Positions 33,737 to 42,847 of a stretch of 64,000 bases of DNA are shown here, piece by piece. The translations under genes were made by a program, and so were the position numbers. How positions within the stretch are numbered: the stretch's first letter is position 1; each line of letters opens with the position of its first letter. The notes beneath the pieces are model-generated. The model did not search any database and had not been told where the DNA came from. It worked only from the letters and a program-made list of their open reading frames with translations. The stretch comes from Frankiales bacterium (GTDB taxonomy: Bacteria; Actinomycetota; Actinomycetes; S36-B12; CAIYMF01). The DNA is taken from the NCBI GenBank assembly GCA_016125335.1, contig WGLY01000039.1, positions 1 to 64,000 on the forward strand, read 5' to 3'.

Positions 33737-34904
33737 GACCGAGCAGCTGGCGAGCGACCACGACGCGCTGGATCTGGTTGGTGCCCTCGTAGATCTGGGT
33801 GATCTTCGCGTCGCGCATCATCCGCTCGACCGGGTAGTCCTTGACGTAGCCGTAGCCGCCGAGCACCTGCACGGCGTCCGTGGTGATCTCCATCGCCACG
33901 TCGGACGCGTAGCACTTGGCGGCGGCCCCGAAGAACGTGAGGTCGTCGTCGTCGCGCTCGCTGCGGGCCGCGGCCGCGTAGACCAGCTGCCGGGCCGCCT
34001 CGAGCTTGATCGCCATGTCGGCGAGCATGAACTGGAGGCCCTGGAACTCCGCGATCGCCTTGCCGAACTGCCGGCGCTCCTTGGCGTAGGCGGCGGCGAA
34101 GTCGAGGGCGCCCTGCGCGATCCCGATGGCCTGGGCGCCGATCGTGATGCGCGTGTGGTCCAGCGTGCGCATGGCCAGCGCGAAGCCCTCGCCCACCTCG
34201 CCCACGCGTCGCGAGTCGGGGATGCGCACGCCGTCGAAGTACAGCTCGCGGGTGGGCGAGCCCTTGATGCCGAGCTTGTGCTCCGGGGCGCCGAAGGTGA
34301 ACCCCTCGTCGCTCTTCTCGACCACGAACGCCGTGATGCCGCCGCGGGTGCGCTTGTCGGGGTCGGTCACCGCCATCACGGTGTAGTAGTCCGAGACTCC
34401 GGCGTTGGTGATCCATCGCTTGGCGCCGTCGAGGACCCAGTCGTCGCCGTCGCGCACGGCCCGCGTGCGCATGCCCCCGGCGTCGCTGCCCGCCTCGGGC
34501 TCGGACAGCGCGTAGGAGAACATCGCCTCGCCGCGGGCGAGCGGGGGCAGGTAGCGGTCCTTGACCTCGTCCGAGCCGCCCAGGATGAGCGGCATCGAGC
34601 CGAGCTTGTTCACCGAGGGGATGAGCGAGCTCGACGCGCACGCCCGTGCGATCTCCTCGATGACGATGCACACCGCCAGCGCGTCCGCACCGGCCCCGCC
34701 GTACTGCTCCGGCACGTGGATGGCGTGCAGGTCGTTCGCCACGAGGGCGTCGAGCACGTCGTGGGGGAACTCGCCGGTCTCGTCGATCTCCGCCGCGCGC
34801 GGGGCGATCTTGTCCTCGGCCAGCGCCCGCACGCTCTCGCGGAGCAGGTCGTGCTCGGGCGAGAGCCGATAGAGGTCGAACGTCGGGTCCCCGTGCGTGC
34901 CCAT
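33732..34904 (-). CDS. fadE25: acyl-CoA dehydrogenase, FadE25-like
   Basis: 390 residues from ATG 34904 (GGGA upstream). FAD-dependent alpha-beta desaturation of acyl-CoA. The N-terminus GDPTFDLYRLSPEHDLLRES resembles mycobacterial FadE25. Family blocks are ALSEPEAGSDAGGMRTRAVR, KRWITNAGVSDYYTVMAV, QFGKAIAEFQGLQFMLADMA and QVLGGYGYVKDYPVERMMRD. The catalytic base region is KITQIYEGTNQIQRVVVARQ with the expected Glu in YEGT. Its position before purE/purK/GtrA/birA/accD matches the mycobacterial order. Confidence 0.93.
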   Translation of the reverse strand: MGTHGDPTFDLYRLSPEHDLLRESVRALAEDKIAPRAAEIDETGEFPHDVLDALVANDLHAIHVPEQYGGAGADALAVCIVIEEIARACASSSLIPSVNKLGSMPLILGGSDEVKDRYLPPLARGEAMFSYALSEPEAGSDAGGMRTRAVRDGDDWVLDGAKRWITNAGVSDYYTVMAVTDPDKRTRGGITAFVVEKSDEGFTFGAPEHKLGIKGSPTRELYFDGVRIPDSRRVGEVGEGFALAMRTLDHTRITIGAQAIGIAQGALDFAAAYAKERRQFGKAIAEFQGLQFMLADMAIKLEAARQLVYAAAARSERDDDDLTFFGAAAKCYASDVAMEITTDAVQVLGGYGYVKDYPVERMMRDAKITQIYEGTNQIQRVVVARQLLGR

Positions 34905-34957
34905 CGCGAGTCGTCCCTTCCGTCGCGGCCGCGGCGGCGGCCCGTGCGTGCGCTTCG

Positions 34958-34963
34958 AGGCTA
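34958..34963 (-). promoter_or_regulatory. -10 element (TAGCCT) of fadE25-like gene
   Basis: Minus-strand TAGCCT puts the start near 34951 and gives a leader of about 47 bases with a GGGA site. Confidence 0.45.
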
Positions 34964-35041
34964 CGCGCGGCCCCTCCCCGTCGCCCGCGGGGGATCGTCC
35001 GCCCCGGCGACGCCGGAGCGGCACCGGCCCGCGCGACCCCC

Positions 35042-35047
35042 TAGAGT
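35042..35047 (+). promoter_or_regulatory. leaderless -10 (TAGAGT) of nucleotide-sugar dehydrogenase gene
   Basis: TAGAGT, six bases, GTG 35054; no ribosome site. Confidence 0.65.
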
Positions 35048-35053
35048 CTGGCC

Positions 35054-36436
35054 GTGACCGACGACCGCCCGGCTTTCGCGCCCCGCAGGATCACCGTCGT
35101 CGGGTGCGGCTACCTCGGAGCGGTGCACGCCTCGGCGATGGCACGGATCGGCCACGACGTCGTCGGGTTCGACGTCGACGCCGAGAAGGTCGAGCAGCTC
35201 TCCGGCGGCACCGCGCCGTTCTTCGAGCCCGGCCTCGACGACCTCCTGGCCGAGGCGCTCGCGACCGGCCGGCTGCGGTTCACGACCTCCTACGACGAGG
35301 CCGCCGAGCACGGCGACGTCCACTTCATCTGCGTGGGCACGCCCCAGAAGGCCGACTCGACCGCGGCCGACATGCGCTACGTCGACTCTGCCGTCGAGGG
35401 GCTCGGTCCGCTGCTCACCCGCCCCTGCCTGGTGATCGGCAAGTCGACCGTCCCCGTCGGGGTGGCCGAGGACATCCGCGACCGGCTCCACGCCCTGGCG
35501 CCGGCCGGCGACGCGGTGCGGCTGGCGTGGAACCCGGAGTTCCTCCGCGAGGGGTTCGCGGTCAAGGACACGCTCGCGCCGGACCGCGTGGTGGTCGGCG
35601 TCGACGACGACCGCGACGCCGCGGAGATCGCCGCGCTCTACGCACCCGTCCTCGACCACGGCATGCCCTACGTCGTGGTCGACCTCGCCACGGCCCAGCT
35701 GGTGAAGAACGCCGCCAACGCCTTCCTGGCCACGAAGATCTCGTTCATCAACGCGATGGCCGAGTTGTGCGAGGCGACCGGCGCCGACGTCGCTGCCCTG
35801 GCCGACGCGATCGGTCACGACGCCCGCATCGGACGGCGCTTCCTCAACGCCGGCCTCGGGTTCGGCGGCGGGTGCCTCCCGAAGGACCTGCGCGGCTTCA
35901 TGGCGCGCGCCGAGGAGCTCGGCGTCGACCAGGCGCTGGCCTTCCTGCGCGACGTCGACGACATCAACATCCGCCGCCGCCGTCGTGCCGTCGAGATCGC
36001 CACGACGATGCTCGGCGGCGACGTCGCCGGTCGCCGGGTCACGGTGCTCGGGGCGGCGTTCAAGCCCGACAGCGACGACATCCGCGACTCCCCCGCGCTC
36101 GACGTCGCCGCGGCCCTGCACGAGCTCGGCGCCGACGTGCGCGTGACCGACCCCAAGGCGCTGGCCAACGCGCGGCGCCACCGGCCCGGCCCGGCCTACG
36201 TCGACGACGTGCTGGAGGCGTGCGACCAGGCCGACCTCGTGGTGCACGCCACCGAGTGGCACGTCTACCGCGACCTCGACCCCGCCGAGCTCGGTGCCGC
36301 GGTGCGCGGTCGCCGCCTGCTGGAGACCCGCAACACCCTCGACGTCGACGCCTACCTCGCAGCCGGCTGGGACGTGCGCGCCCTGGGGAGGCCGCTGGTG
36401 GAGCGCCGTGCGGCGCGGGTCGTGCCGGCGACGTAG
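35054..36436 (+). CDS. UDP-glucose 6-dehydrogenase family protein
   Basis: 460 residues from GTG 35054. It oxidises a UDP-hexose to the uronate, with NAD. The N-terminal fold has ITVVGCGYLGAVHASAMARI; then FICVGTPQKADSTAAD, GKSTVPVGVAED, WNPEFLREGFAVKDTLAPDR, AQLVKNAANAFLATKISFIN and the catalytic Cys274 in GLGFGGGCLPKDLRGFM. The C-terminal GAAFKPDSDDIRDSPALDVA completes the family set. This pattern is the UDP-glucose rather than the UDP-ManNAc type, so it probably supplies UDP-glucuronate and is distinct from the enzyme at 8411. It is leaderless by spacing to TAGAGT. Its stop TAG forms the first half of the next gene's -10 box. Confidence 0.93.
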   Translation: MTDDRPAFAPRRITVVGCGYLGAVHASAMARIGHDVVGFDVDAEKVEQLSGGTAPFFEPGLDDLLAEALATGRLRFTTSYDEAAEHGDVHFICVGTPQKADSTAADMRYVDSAVEGLGPLLTRPCLVIGKSTVPVGVAEDIRDRLHALAPAGDAVRLAWNPEFLREGFAVKDTLAPDRVVVGVDDDRDAAEIAALYAPVLDHGMPYVVVDLATAQLVKNAANAFLATKISFINAMAELCEATGADVAALADAIGHDARIGRRFLNAGLGFGGGCLPKDLRGFMARAEELGVDQALAFLRDVDDINIRRRRRAVEIATTMLGGDVAGRRVTVLGAAFKPDSDDIRDSPALDVAAALHELGADVRVTDPKALANARRHRPGPAYVDDVLEACDQADLVVHATEWHVYRDLDPAELGAAVRGRRLLETRNTLDVDAYLAAGWDVRALGRPLVERRAARVVPAT

Positions 36437-36439
36437 CCT
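36434..36439 (+). promoter_or_regulatory. leaderless -10 (TAGCCT) overlapping a stop codon
   Basis: TAGCCT is six bases before GTG 36446. Its first three bases are the TAG stop of the upstream dehydrogenase gene (36434-36436). Confidence 0.55.
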
Positions 36440-36445
36440 GCACAC

Positions 36446-36883
36446 GTGCCGCGCGACCCCGACCTCTACGGCGACGACGAGCGAGTCGCGCGGATCCTGC
36501 GCGAGCACTCGGTGTGGGCCGTCGTGGGGCTCTCCGACAGCACCATCCGCCCGGCCTACGGCGTGGCCCGCGTGCTCCAGGCGCACGGCAAGCGGATCGT
36601 GCCCGTGCACCCCACGGCGCGCACCGTGCACGGCGAGCGCGGCTACGCCACCCTCGCGGACGCGGTGTTCGAGGTCGGTCCGGTCGACGTCGTGGACTGC
36701 TTCGTGAACTCCGCCCGCGTCGGCGCGGTGATCGACGACGCGATCGCCGTCGGGGCCAAGGCGGTCTGGACGCAGCTCGACGTGATCGACGAGCAGGCGG
36801 CCCGCCGCGCCCGCGACGCCGGCCTCGAGGTCGTCATGGACCGCTGCCCGGCCATCGAGTGGCGCCGCCACCCGGCCGCCTGA
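36446..36883 (+). CDS. CoA-binding domain protein (YccU-like)
   Basis: 145 residues, a stand-alone Rossmann-type CoA-binding domain. Family pattern: a helix then SVWAVVGLSDSTIRPAYGVA, KRIVPVHPTARTVHGERGYA, VDVVDCFVNSARVGAVIDDA, KAVWTQLDVIDEQAARRARD, VVMDRCPAIEWRR. Homologues bind CoA derivatives and occur widely, but the role is unknown. GTG 36446 has no ribosome site and lies six bases after TAGCCT. It converges on the DUF6541 protein. Confidence 0.88.
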   Translation: MPRDPDLYGDDERVARILREHSVWAVVGLSDSTIRPAYGVARVLQAHGKRIVPVHPTARTVHGERGYATLADAVFEVGPVDVVDCFVNSARVGAVIDDAIAVGAKAVWTQLDVIDEQAARRARDAGLEVVMDRCPAIEWRRHPAA

Positions 36884-36901
36884 CCGGGAGCGGACGGGGC
36901 G

Positions 36902-38845
36902 TCAGCCCACGCGGCGCAGCACCAGCGCGCCGCCGTCGTCGAACACCACGCGCCACGCGGGCGAGGCGAGGATCGCCTGCCGGTCCAGCAGCGGCAGGCG
37001 GAACGGCATGAGGCTGGGCCCGAGGTAGAGCCACTGCACGTCCCACTGGTCGGCGGCTGTCTTGGCCCGGGCGTCGTCGTCGACGTGCGCGGCGTGCTCG
37101 CGCAGGTAGTGCCGCTCGCCCCACCCCGACATCGCCTGCTCCGCCGAGGCGAACACGGGGGTCACGCCGTCCAGCGCGTACATCCACCCCGAGCCGTCGG
37201 TCAGCTCGTTGAGCACGCGCTCCCCGGGCCGCACGTGCTCGCGGAGGTACTCGAACGCGGCCCGCGCGCGCGGGTCCGCCAGACTGGAGCTGTCGAAGCC
37301 GAACGTGGCGGTCGCGTGCGAGCGCTGGAGCTGCGGCAGTGCCGGCAGCACTGCCAGCGCCATGGTCACGCCCGCCGCGGCCACCGCGGTGCGCCGTCGG
37401 ACCAGCCACGCCCCGACGACCGCCGCGCCCACGGCCGCGAAGGTGGCGACGAACCAGATCTCGTTGAGCACCACCCGGTCCCAGCGGGAGTACCACGGCA
37501 CGGTCAGCGCCTCGCCCCCCGGCGCGTGGATGCCGGACCAGACCGTGAGCACCACGACGCCGAGCCCGCACAGCGTCCACTCGGGCCGCACGCGGGCCCG
37601 CACGGTGACCACCACGCCGACGACGAGCAGCGCGAGCAGCACCAGGAGCCCGGCGTTCGCGACGGCGTCGCTGAGGGCCGACGGGTGGCCGAGGAACGCC
37701 TGCTGGTCGCCGTTGATCGTCGGCGAGACCCCGAAGAACACCGTGACGGCGTTGCCGATCTGCGCCAGCAGCGGCACCTGCGGCATCTGCGCCACGTCCG
37801 CGCGCAGCTGGGTCGTGCTGTCGAGGACGGCCAGCTGCGGGGCCAGGTAGGCGGCGAGCACCACCGCCGCGACCCCGCCGTGCACGAGGAGCACCCGCGC
37901 CATGGGCCAGGAGCGGCGCCGCGCGAGATCGGTGGCCAGCAGCACGGCGGCGAACGCGAGCGCGGTCACCACCTCGCTGCTGTGCAGGCCGAACAGCCCG
38001 ACGAAGGCCGCCCCGGTCACGACCCCGGACGCGGCCACCACGAGCAGCGGCCGCGCGTCGTCGAGGACGTCGAGCAGCAGCACCAGCAGCGGCGCCGCCA
38101 GGGCCATGCCGATCACCAGCGGCAGGCCGCCCCAGTAGGACGGGTAGTAGGGGAACGCCGGGAACGCGATCGACAGCGCCGCCGCGGCGGGAGCCGCCCA
38201 CCTCCAGGCCGGGAAGAGCCGGCGGGCGAGCAGGGCCATGCCGACGGGCAGCAGGACCGCCGCGCCCACCACCAGGGCCACGTCGAGCGACACCGCGACC
38301 GGTGCCCCGCTCATCGAGCTCACGAGCGCGGCCGCGGTGTGCAGGGCCAGCGGGTAGTAGGCGACGGAGGGGTCGTCGGTGAGGACGTCGCCCACGACCA
38401 CCCGGCTCGGGTCCACGGTGCGCAGCTCGAGGATGCGGGTGGCGTAGAGGCCGTGGTGGGTGCCGTCCTCGTTGGGCGGCACCAGCGACAGCCCGTGCGT
38501 GACGTCCCACCACACGACCACCGCGACGACGCAGACGCCGAGCACGATCCACGCCTCCGGCCGCCCGAGCCGCATCCGGCCCGCGAGCAGCGCGCCGCGG
38601 CGGCGCAGCACGACCGCCGCCACCGCGAGGGGCACGAGCACCACCACCGGCACGACAGTCGCGACCTCGACGGGCGCGCCGACGGCGTCGAGCACGAGCG
38701 CCCACGAGTGGACCAGCCCCAGCGACACGAGCGGCGACGCCGCGAGCACCACCGCCGGGCTCGCCGTGGGCCGGGCCGCGAGCAGCAGCGCGGCCCCGGG
38801 GACGAGCGCGACGAGCAGCCAGGCCAGGATGCAGACCGTGGTCAC
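36902..38845 (-). CDS. DUF6541-type polytopic membrane protein, GT-C-like
   Basis: 647 residues with roughly 13-14 hydrophobic spans and a C-terminal extracytoplasmic domain (about 520-647, with FEYLREHVRPGERVLNELTD). The loop after an early span reads WWDVTHGLSLVPPNEDGTHH; acidic residues there resemble the first-loop motif of GT-C lipid-linked sugar transferases. The family is common in actinomycetes and is thought to act in cell-envelope glycosylation, but no reaction is proven. GTG 38845 follows the purE stop by one base, so it is the last gene of the acyl-CoA dehydrogenase-epimerase-purK-purE operon, an unexpected partner for purine synthesis. Confidence 0.75.
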   Translation of the reverse strand: MTTVCILAWLLVALVPGAALLLAARPTASPAVVLAASPLVSLGLVHSWALVLDAVGAPVEVATVVPVVVLVPLAVAAVVLRRRGALLAGRMRLGRPEAWIVLGVCVVAVVVWWDVTHGLSLVPPNEDGTHHGLYATRILELRTVDPSRVVVGDVLTDDPSVAYYPLALHTAAALVSSMSGAPVAVSLDVALVVGAAVLLPVGMALLARRLFPAWRWAAPAAAALSIAFPAFPYYPSYWGGLPLVIGMALAAPLLVLLLDVLDDARPLLVVAASGVVTGAAFVGLFGLHSSEVVTALAFAAVLLATDLARRRSWPMARVLLVHGGVAAVVLAAYLAPQLAVLDSTTQLRADVAQMPQVPLLAQIGNAVTVFFGVSPTINGDQQAFLGHPSALSDAVANAGLLVLLALLVVGVVVTVRARVRPEWTLCGLGVVVLTVWSGIHAPGGEALTVPWYSRWDRVVLNEIWFVATFAAVGAAVVGAWLVRRRTAVAAAGVTMALAVLPALPQLQRSHATATFGFDSSSLADPRARAAFEYLREHVRPGERVLNELTDGSGWMYALDGVTPVFASAEQAMSGWGERHYLREHAAHVDDDARAKTAADQWDVQWLYLGPSLMPFRLPLLDRQAILASPAWRVVFDDGGALVLRRVG

Positions 38846-38846
38846 C

Positions 38847-39374
38847 TCATGCCTCGCGCGCGCCCCCGAGCGACTCGCGCAGCGCCTCGCCCTTCGCCGT
38901 GGCCGTGGCGCGCAACGACTCCTGGAACTCGGCCATGCGTGCGCGCAGTCCCGCGCCGCGCTCGTCGTCGGCCGCCGCGAGCACCCGCACCGCGAGCAGC
39001 CCGGCGTTGCGCGCGTTGCCGATCGCCACCGTGGCCACGGGCACCCCGGCCGGCATCTGCACGATCGAGAGCAGCGAGTCCATGCCGTCGAGCACGCCGA
39101 GCGGCACCGGCACGCCGATCACCGGCAGCGGGGTCAGTGACGCGAGCATCCCGGGCAGGTGCGCGGCGCCCCCCGCGCCGGCGACGACGACCCGCAGGCC
39201 GCGCTCGGCGGCGGTGCGGCCGTAGCGGACCATCTCCTCGGGCATGCGGTGCGCCGAGACGACCCCGACCTCGTAGGGCACACCGAACTCCGCGAGCACG
39301 TTGGCGGCCTCGCACATGGTGGGCCAGTCCGAGTCCGAGCCCATGACGATCCCGACGAGGGGGCTCTCACTCAT
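38847..39374 (-). CDS. purE: N5-carboxyaminoimidazole ribonucleotide mutase
   Basis: 175 residues. Converts N5-CAIR to CAIR in purine synthesis. The class I PurE signature is complete: [40 protein letters not shown] (catalytic histidine in SAHR), [40 protein letters not shown] and [20 protein letters not shown] 39374 overlaps the purK 3' end by eight bases, so the two are translationally coupled. It is slightly longer than average because of a charged C-terminal helix. Confidence 0.97.
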   Translation of the reverse strand: MSESPLVGIVMGSDSDWPTMCEAANVLAEFGVPYEVGVVSAHRMPEEMVRYGRTAAERGLRVVVAGAGGAAHLPGMLASLTPLPVIGVPVPLGVLDGMDSLLSIVQMPAGVPVATVAIGNARNAGLLAVRVLAAADDERGAGLRARMAEFQESLRATATAKGEALRESLGGAREA

Positions 39375-40557
39375 CGATGACTCCGGAGAGGTAGTCCGCC
39401 GCGTGGTGCGCGCGGGAGAGCAGCTCGTCGAGGTCGTCCCCGACGACGGTGACGTGGCCCAGCTTGCGCCCTGGACGCACGGCCTTGCCGTACATGTGGA
39501 CCTTGAGCCCGGGATCGCGGGCCATGCAGTGCAGGTAGGCGTGGTAGAGGTCGCCCTTGTCCGTGCCGAGGACGTTGACCATCACGGCGTGCGGTGCGAT
39601 CGCGGACGGGTCGCCCAGTGGCAGGTCGAGCACGGCGCGCAAGTGGTTCTCGAACTGCGAGGTCACCGCGCCGTCGATCGACCAGTGGCCCGAGTTGTGC
39701 GGCCGCATGGCGAGCTCGTTCACCAGCACGCGCCCGTCGCGCGTCTCGAACATCTCCACGGCCAGCATGCCGACGACGTCGAGCGCGCCGGCCACGGTGA
39801 GGGCGGCGTGCTGCGCGGCGACGACCTCGTCGTCGGTGAGGCCCGGCGCCGGCGCCACCACCTCGGTGCAGATCCCGTCGGTCTGCACGGTGCGGACGAC
39901 GGGGTAGGCGACGGCCTGCCCGTGCGGGCTGCGGGCCACCTGGGCCGAGAGCTCTTGCACGAAGTCGACCCGCTCCTCCGCCAGCCAGCGGGCGCCGGGC
40001 GCCAGCGTGGTGGACGCGAGGAGGGCCGCCGCCTCGTCGAAGGAGCCCACCACCCACACGCCGCGGCCGTCGTAGCCCCCGCGCGAGGTCTTGAGCACGA
40101 GCGGCCAGCCGGCCTGCGCGCCGAACGCCTCGAGCTGGCCCACCTCGTCGATCGCGGCCCACAGCGGGCACGGGACGCCCGCCGCGGTGAGCGCCTCGCG
40201 CATGATGATCTTGTCCTGCGCGTGCACGAGCGCGCGCCCTCCGGGTCGCACCGCGACGCCCTCGTCCTCGAGCGTCTTGAGCAGGAGGGGCGGCACGTGC
40301 TCGTGGTCGAAGGTCACCACGTCGCACCCGGCCGCGAACGCGCGCAGGTCGTCGAGGTCGTCGTGGCGGCCGATGCGGACGTCGCGCACGGCCTGGGCTG
40401 CGCTCTCCTCCAGCGAGGTGGCCAGCACCCGCAGCCCCACCCCGAGGGCGATGGCCGGCTGCTGCATCATCCGCGCGAGCTGCCCACCCCCGATGACGCC
40501 CACCACGGGGAACCCCGGTGCGACGTGCGCCGCCGGGACCTCGGGGCTCTGGCTCAC
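39367..40557 (-). CDS. purK: 5-(carboxyamino)imidazole ribonucleotide synthase
   Basis: 396 residues. ATP-grasp enzyme that carboxylates AIR to N5-CAIR for PurE. Motifs: [20 protein letters not shown] at the N-terminus, [40 protein letters not shown] (ATP-binding loop), [12 protein letters not shown] and [20 protein letters not shown] (metal and substrate region). GTG 40557 both overlaps the upstream stop (GTGA) and sits six bases after a minus-strand TAGGCT. It can therefore be translated from the operon or from its own leaderless mRNA. Confidence 0.97.
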   Translation of the reverse strand: MSQSPEVPAAHVAPGFPVVGVIGGGQLARMMQQPAIALGVGLRVLATSLEESAAQAVRDVRIGRHDDLDDLRAFAAGCDVVTFDHEHVPPLLLKTLEDEGVAVRPGGRALVHAQDKIIMREALTAAGVPCPLWAAIDEVGQLEAFGAQAGWPLVLKTSRGGYDGRGVWVVGSFDEAAALLASTTLAPGARWLAEERVDFVQELSAQVARSPHGQAVAYPVVRTVQTDGICTEVVAPAPGLTDDEVVAAQHAALTVAGALDVVGMLAVEMFETRDGRVLVNELAMRPHNSGHWSIDGAVTSQFENHLRAVLDLPLGDPSAIAPHAVMVNVLGTDKGDLYHAYLHCMARDPGLKVHMYGKAVRPGRKLGHVTVVGDDLDELLSRAHHAADYLSGVIDE

Positions 40558-41516
40558 CCGCGCAGCCTAATCGCCGTCATCTCGAACACCGCCGTCACCG
40601 TCTCGCCGGGGGCCGCGGTGCGCAGCGGGAAGCGGCCGGCGAAGGGATCGGTGGGGGCGGTCATCGGCTCGACGCACACGACGTCCTGGTCCAGCGGCGC
40701 GAACGCCACTCCCACGGGGTAGCCCTCGACGTAGCGGAAGGCCACCGCGTGCTCGCCGCCGCGCACGGTGCCGGTGGTCCCGTCCGCCAGGTCGACGTAC
40801 ACGTCGTCGAGGGCGAGACCGCCGAGCGGGCCCACGGGCACCGGGTCGTCGCGCACCTCCCCCGTGGGGATCGACGTCGGGCCGAGGACGGCGCGACGGG
40901 TGAAGGGCAGGTCGAGGTCCCACTCGGCGCGCGGCACGCCGGGGAAGTCCAGCCACGGGTGCCACCCGAACGCCACCGGCACGGCGGTGGAGCCGGTCGC
41001 GGTCAGCGAGGTCGTCACGCGCAGCACCCGGCCGCGCACCGCCGCCTCCACCCGCAGGCGGTGCTCGAAGGGGAACGAGGCGAAGCGGTCGAGCCGCCCG
41101 TCGAAGTCCAGCGACGCGACGAGCACGGCGGCGTCGCCGCTGGCGACGACGTCCTCGACGTCCCACGACAGGCCCGGCATGAGGCCGTGGATCGGCTGGC
41201 CCCACTCGTCGAGGTGCACGCCGACGGCACCGGGGACGACCTCCCAGACGACGCCGGCCGCCTCCTGGCGCGGCTGCGCGACCCGGTTGGCCCACGGTGC
41301 CAGCAGGGGGATGCCGTACGTGGAGCCGGTGGCGAGGTAGGCGGGCAGTCCTCCGCGGCGCGCCAGCAGCTCGACGCCGTCGAGGGCCATCGAGGTGCCC
41401 ACCATGCCGGCGCCCGGCACGAAGGCGACCTCGAGACCCTCGGGCGAGGCCAGGGTGACCCGCTCGAGCGAGCCGACCTCGGGGTCGGGCCCGCGGCGCA
41501 CCGCGTAGCCGGTCAC
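40554..41516 (-). CDS. aldose 1-epimerase family protein
   Basis: 320 residues from GTG 41516, overlapping the upstream stop as GTGA. Galactose mutarotase-like beta-sandwich: EVAFVPGAGMVGTSMALDGV, YGIPLLAPWANRVAQPRQEA (the conserved NR), IHGLMPGLSWDVED (catalytic His in IHG), VAFGWHPWLDF (second His) and VCVEPMTAPTDPFAGRFPLR (catalytic Glu). It interconverts alpha and beta anomers of aldoses or of sugar 6-phosphates. It is placed between an acyl-CoA dehydrogenase and purK with overlapping ends, so it is in one operon with both. Confidence 0.9.
   Translation of the reverse strand: MTGYAVRRGPDPEVGSLERVTLASPEGLEVAFVPGAGMVGTSMALDGVELLARRGGLPAYLATGSTYGIPLLAPWANRVAQPRQEAAGVVWEVVPGAVGVHLDEWGQPIHGLMPGLSWDVEDVVASGDAAVLVASLDFDGRLDRFASFPFEHRLRVEAAVRGRVLRVTTSLTATGSTAVPVAFGWHPWLDFPGVPRAEWDLDLPFTRRAVLGPTSIPTGEVRDDPVPVGPLGGLALDDVYVDLADGTTGTVRGGEHAVAFRYVEGYPVGVAFAPLDQDVVCVEPMTAPTDPFAGRFPLRTAAPGETVTAVFEMTAIRLRG
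40564..40569 (-). promoter_or_regulatory. internal leaderless -10 (TAGGCT) of purK
   Basis: TAGGCT, GCGCGG, GTG 40557 on the minus strand. It lies inside the last codons of the aldose epimerase gene, so purKE could be expressed separately. Confidence 0.55.
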
Positions 41517-42670
41517 GAGGTCTCGAGCCCCAGATCGCGGGCGATCAGCATGCGCTGCACCTCCGACGTGCCCTCGCCGATCTCGAGGACCTTCGCGTCC
41601 CGGTAGAACCGGCCCACCGGCGATTCGATCATGAAGCCGTAGCCGCCGTGCACCTGGGTGGCCCAGCGCGCGTTGTCCATCGCCGCCTCGGAGGCGTGCA
41701 GCTTGGCGATCGCCGCCTGCCGCTTGAACGGGTCGCCGGCCAGCATGCGGGCGGCGGCGTCGCGCCAGGCGAGGCGGGCCGTGTGCGCGCGCACCTCCAT
41801 GTCGGCCACGAGGAACTGCACGGCCTGGTAGGCCGCGATCGGCCGGCCGAACGCCTCGCGCTGGGCGGCGTAGCGGACCGACTCGTCGACGCAGCCCTGG
41901 GCCAGCCCGGTCGCCAGCGCCGCGATCGCGATGCGGCCCTCGTCGAGGATCGACAGGAACTGCGCGTAGCCGCGGCCGCGCTCGCCCACGAGGTTCTCCG
42001 CGGGCACCCGCACGTCGTCGAACGCCAGCTCGTGGGTGTCCGAGGAGTCCCAGCCCACCTTGCGGTACGACGGCGCCACAGTGAATCCCGGGGTGCCGCT
42101 GGGCACCAGGATCGTGCTGATCTCCTTGCGCCCGTCGCCGGTCGTGCCCGTCACGGCCGTGACGGTCACGAACCCCGTGATGCGGGTGCCCGAGTTCGTG
42201 ATGAAGGCCTTGCTGCCGTTGACCACCCACTCGTCGCCGTCGAGCACCGCCGTGGTGCGCGTGGCCCCGGCGTCGGTGCCCCCGCCGGGCTCGGTGAGGC
42301 CGAAGGCGCCGAGGGCCTCGCCCGTCGCGAGCCGGGGCAGCCACTCCCGCTTCTGGGCCTCGGTGCCGAAGCGCAGCAGCGGCATCGTGCCGAGCGACAC
42401 CGCCGCCTCGAGGGTGATGGCCAGGGAGGAGTCGACCCGGGCCAGCTCCTCGATCGCGACGCACAGCGCGACGTAGTCGCCGCCCATGCCGCCGTACTCC
42501 TCCGGCACGGGCAGGCCGAACAGGCCCATCCGCCCCATCGCGGCCACCAGCTCGTACGGGAACTCGCCGCGCGCGTAGAGGTCCCCCACCACCGGGGCCG
42601 CGACGTCGTGCGCGAACTCCTCGACGGTGCGCCGCAGCGCCTCGAGCTCCTCGGGCAGACGCAGGTCCAC
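41513..42670 (-). CDS. acyl-CoA dehydrogenase
   Basis: 385 residues from GTG 42670, which has AGGAGG five bases upstream. Family blocks: PVPEEYGGMGGDYVALCVAI, GLTEPGGGTDAGATRTTAVL, KAFITNSGTRITGFVTVTAV, AFGRPIAAYQAVQFLVADME, QVHGGYGFMIESPVGRFYRD and KVLEIGEGTSEVQRMLIARD, with the catalytic Glu expected in the GEGT segment. It is most like short- or branched-chain or isovaleryl-type enzymes; the chain length cannot be set from sequence. It is the first gene of a five-gene minus-strand operon with purK and purE and is a second paralogue besides the one at 33732. Confidence 0.92.
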   Translation of the reverse strand: MDLRLPEELEALRRTVEEFAHDVAAPVVGDLYARGEFPYELVAAMGRMGLFGLPVPEEYGGMGGDYVALCVAIEELARVDSSLAITLEAAVSLGTMPLLRFGTEAQKREWLPRLATGEALGAFGLTEPGGGTDAGATRTTAVLDGDEWVVNGSKAFITNSGTRITGFVTVTAVTGTTGDGRKEISTILVPSGTPGFTVAPSYRKVGWDSSDTHELAFDDVRVPAENLVGERGRGYAQFLSILDEGRIAIAALATGLAQGCVDESVRYAAQREAFGRPIAAYQAVQFLVADMEVRAHTARLAWRDAAARMLAGDPFKRQAAIAKLHASEAAMDNARWATQVHGGYGFMIESPVGRFYRDAKVLEIGEGTSEVQRMLIARDLGLETS

Positions 42671-42750
42671 GTCGTCCTCCTGTCCGTTGGTCCCGCCGCA
42701 GGTCGTGCGGCGCGGACCGTGCTCCCCCACCCCGGTTCCCGGGTGGGCCG

Positions 42751-42756
42751 AGGCTA
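42751..42756 (-). promoter_or_regulatory. -10 element (TAGCCT) of the 36902-42670 operon
   Basis: Minus-strand TAGCCT places the start near 42744, giving a leader of about 74 bases that ends in a strong AGGAGG site. Confidence 0.45.
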
Positions 42757-42835
42757 CCCGCAGGCGCCCCGGACGGCCGGGTGGAGGCGTCCGCCGGCGC
42801 CCGCTGCGGGCGCGGGATCGGCCGGTGACGGAAGG

Positions 42836-42841
42836 TAGACT
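42836..42841 (+). promoter_or_regulatory. leaderless -10 (TAGACT) of GtrA gene
   Basis: TAGACT, six bases, GTG 42848; no ribosome site. Confidence 0.65.
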
Positions 42842-42847
42842 CGGCCG

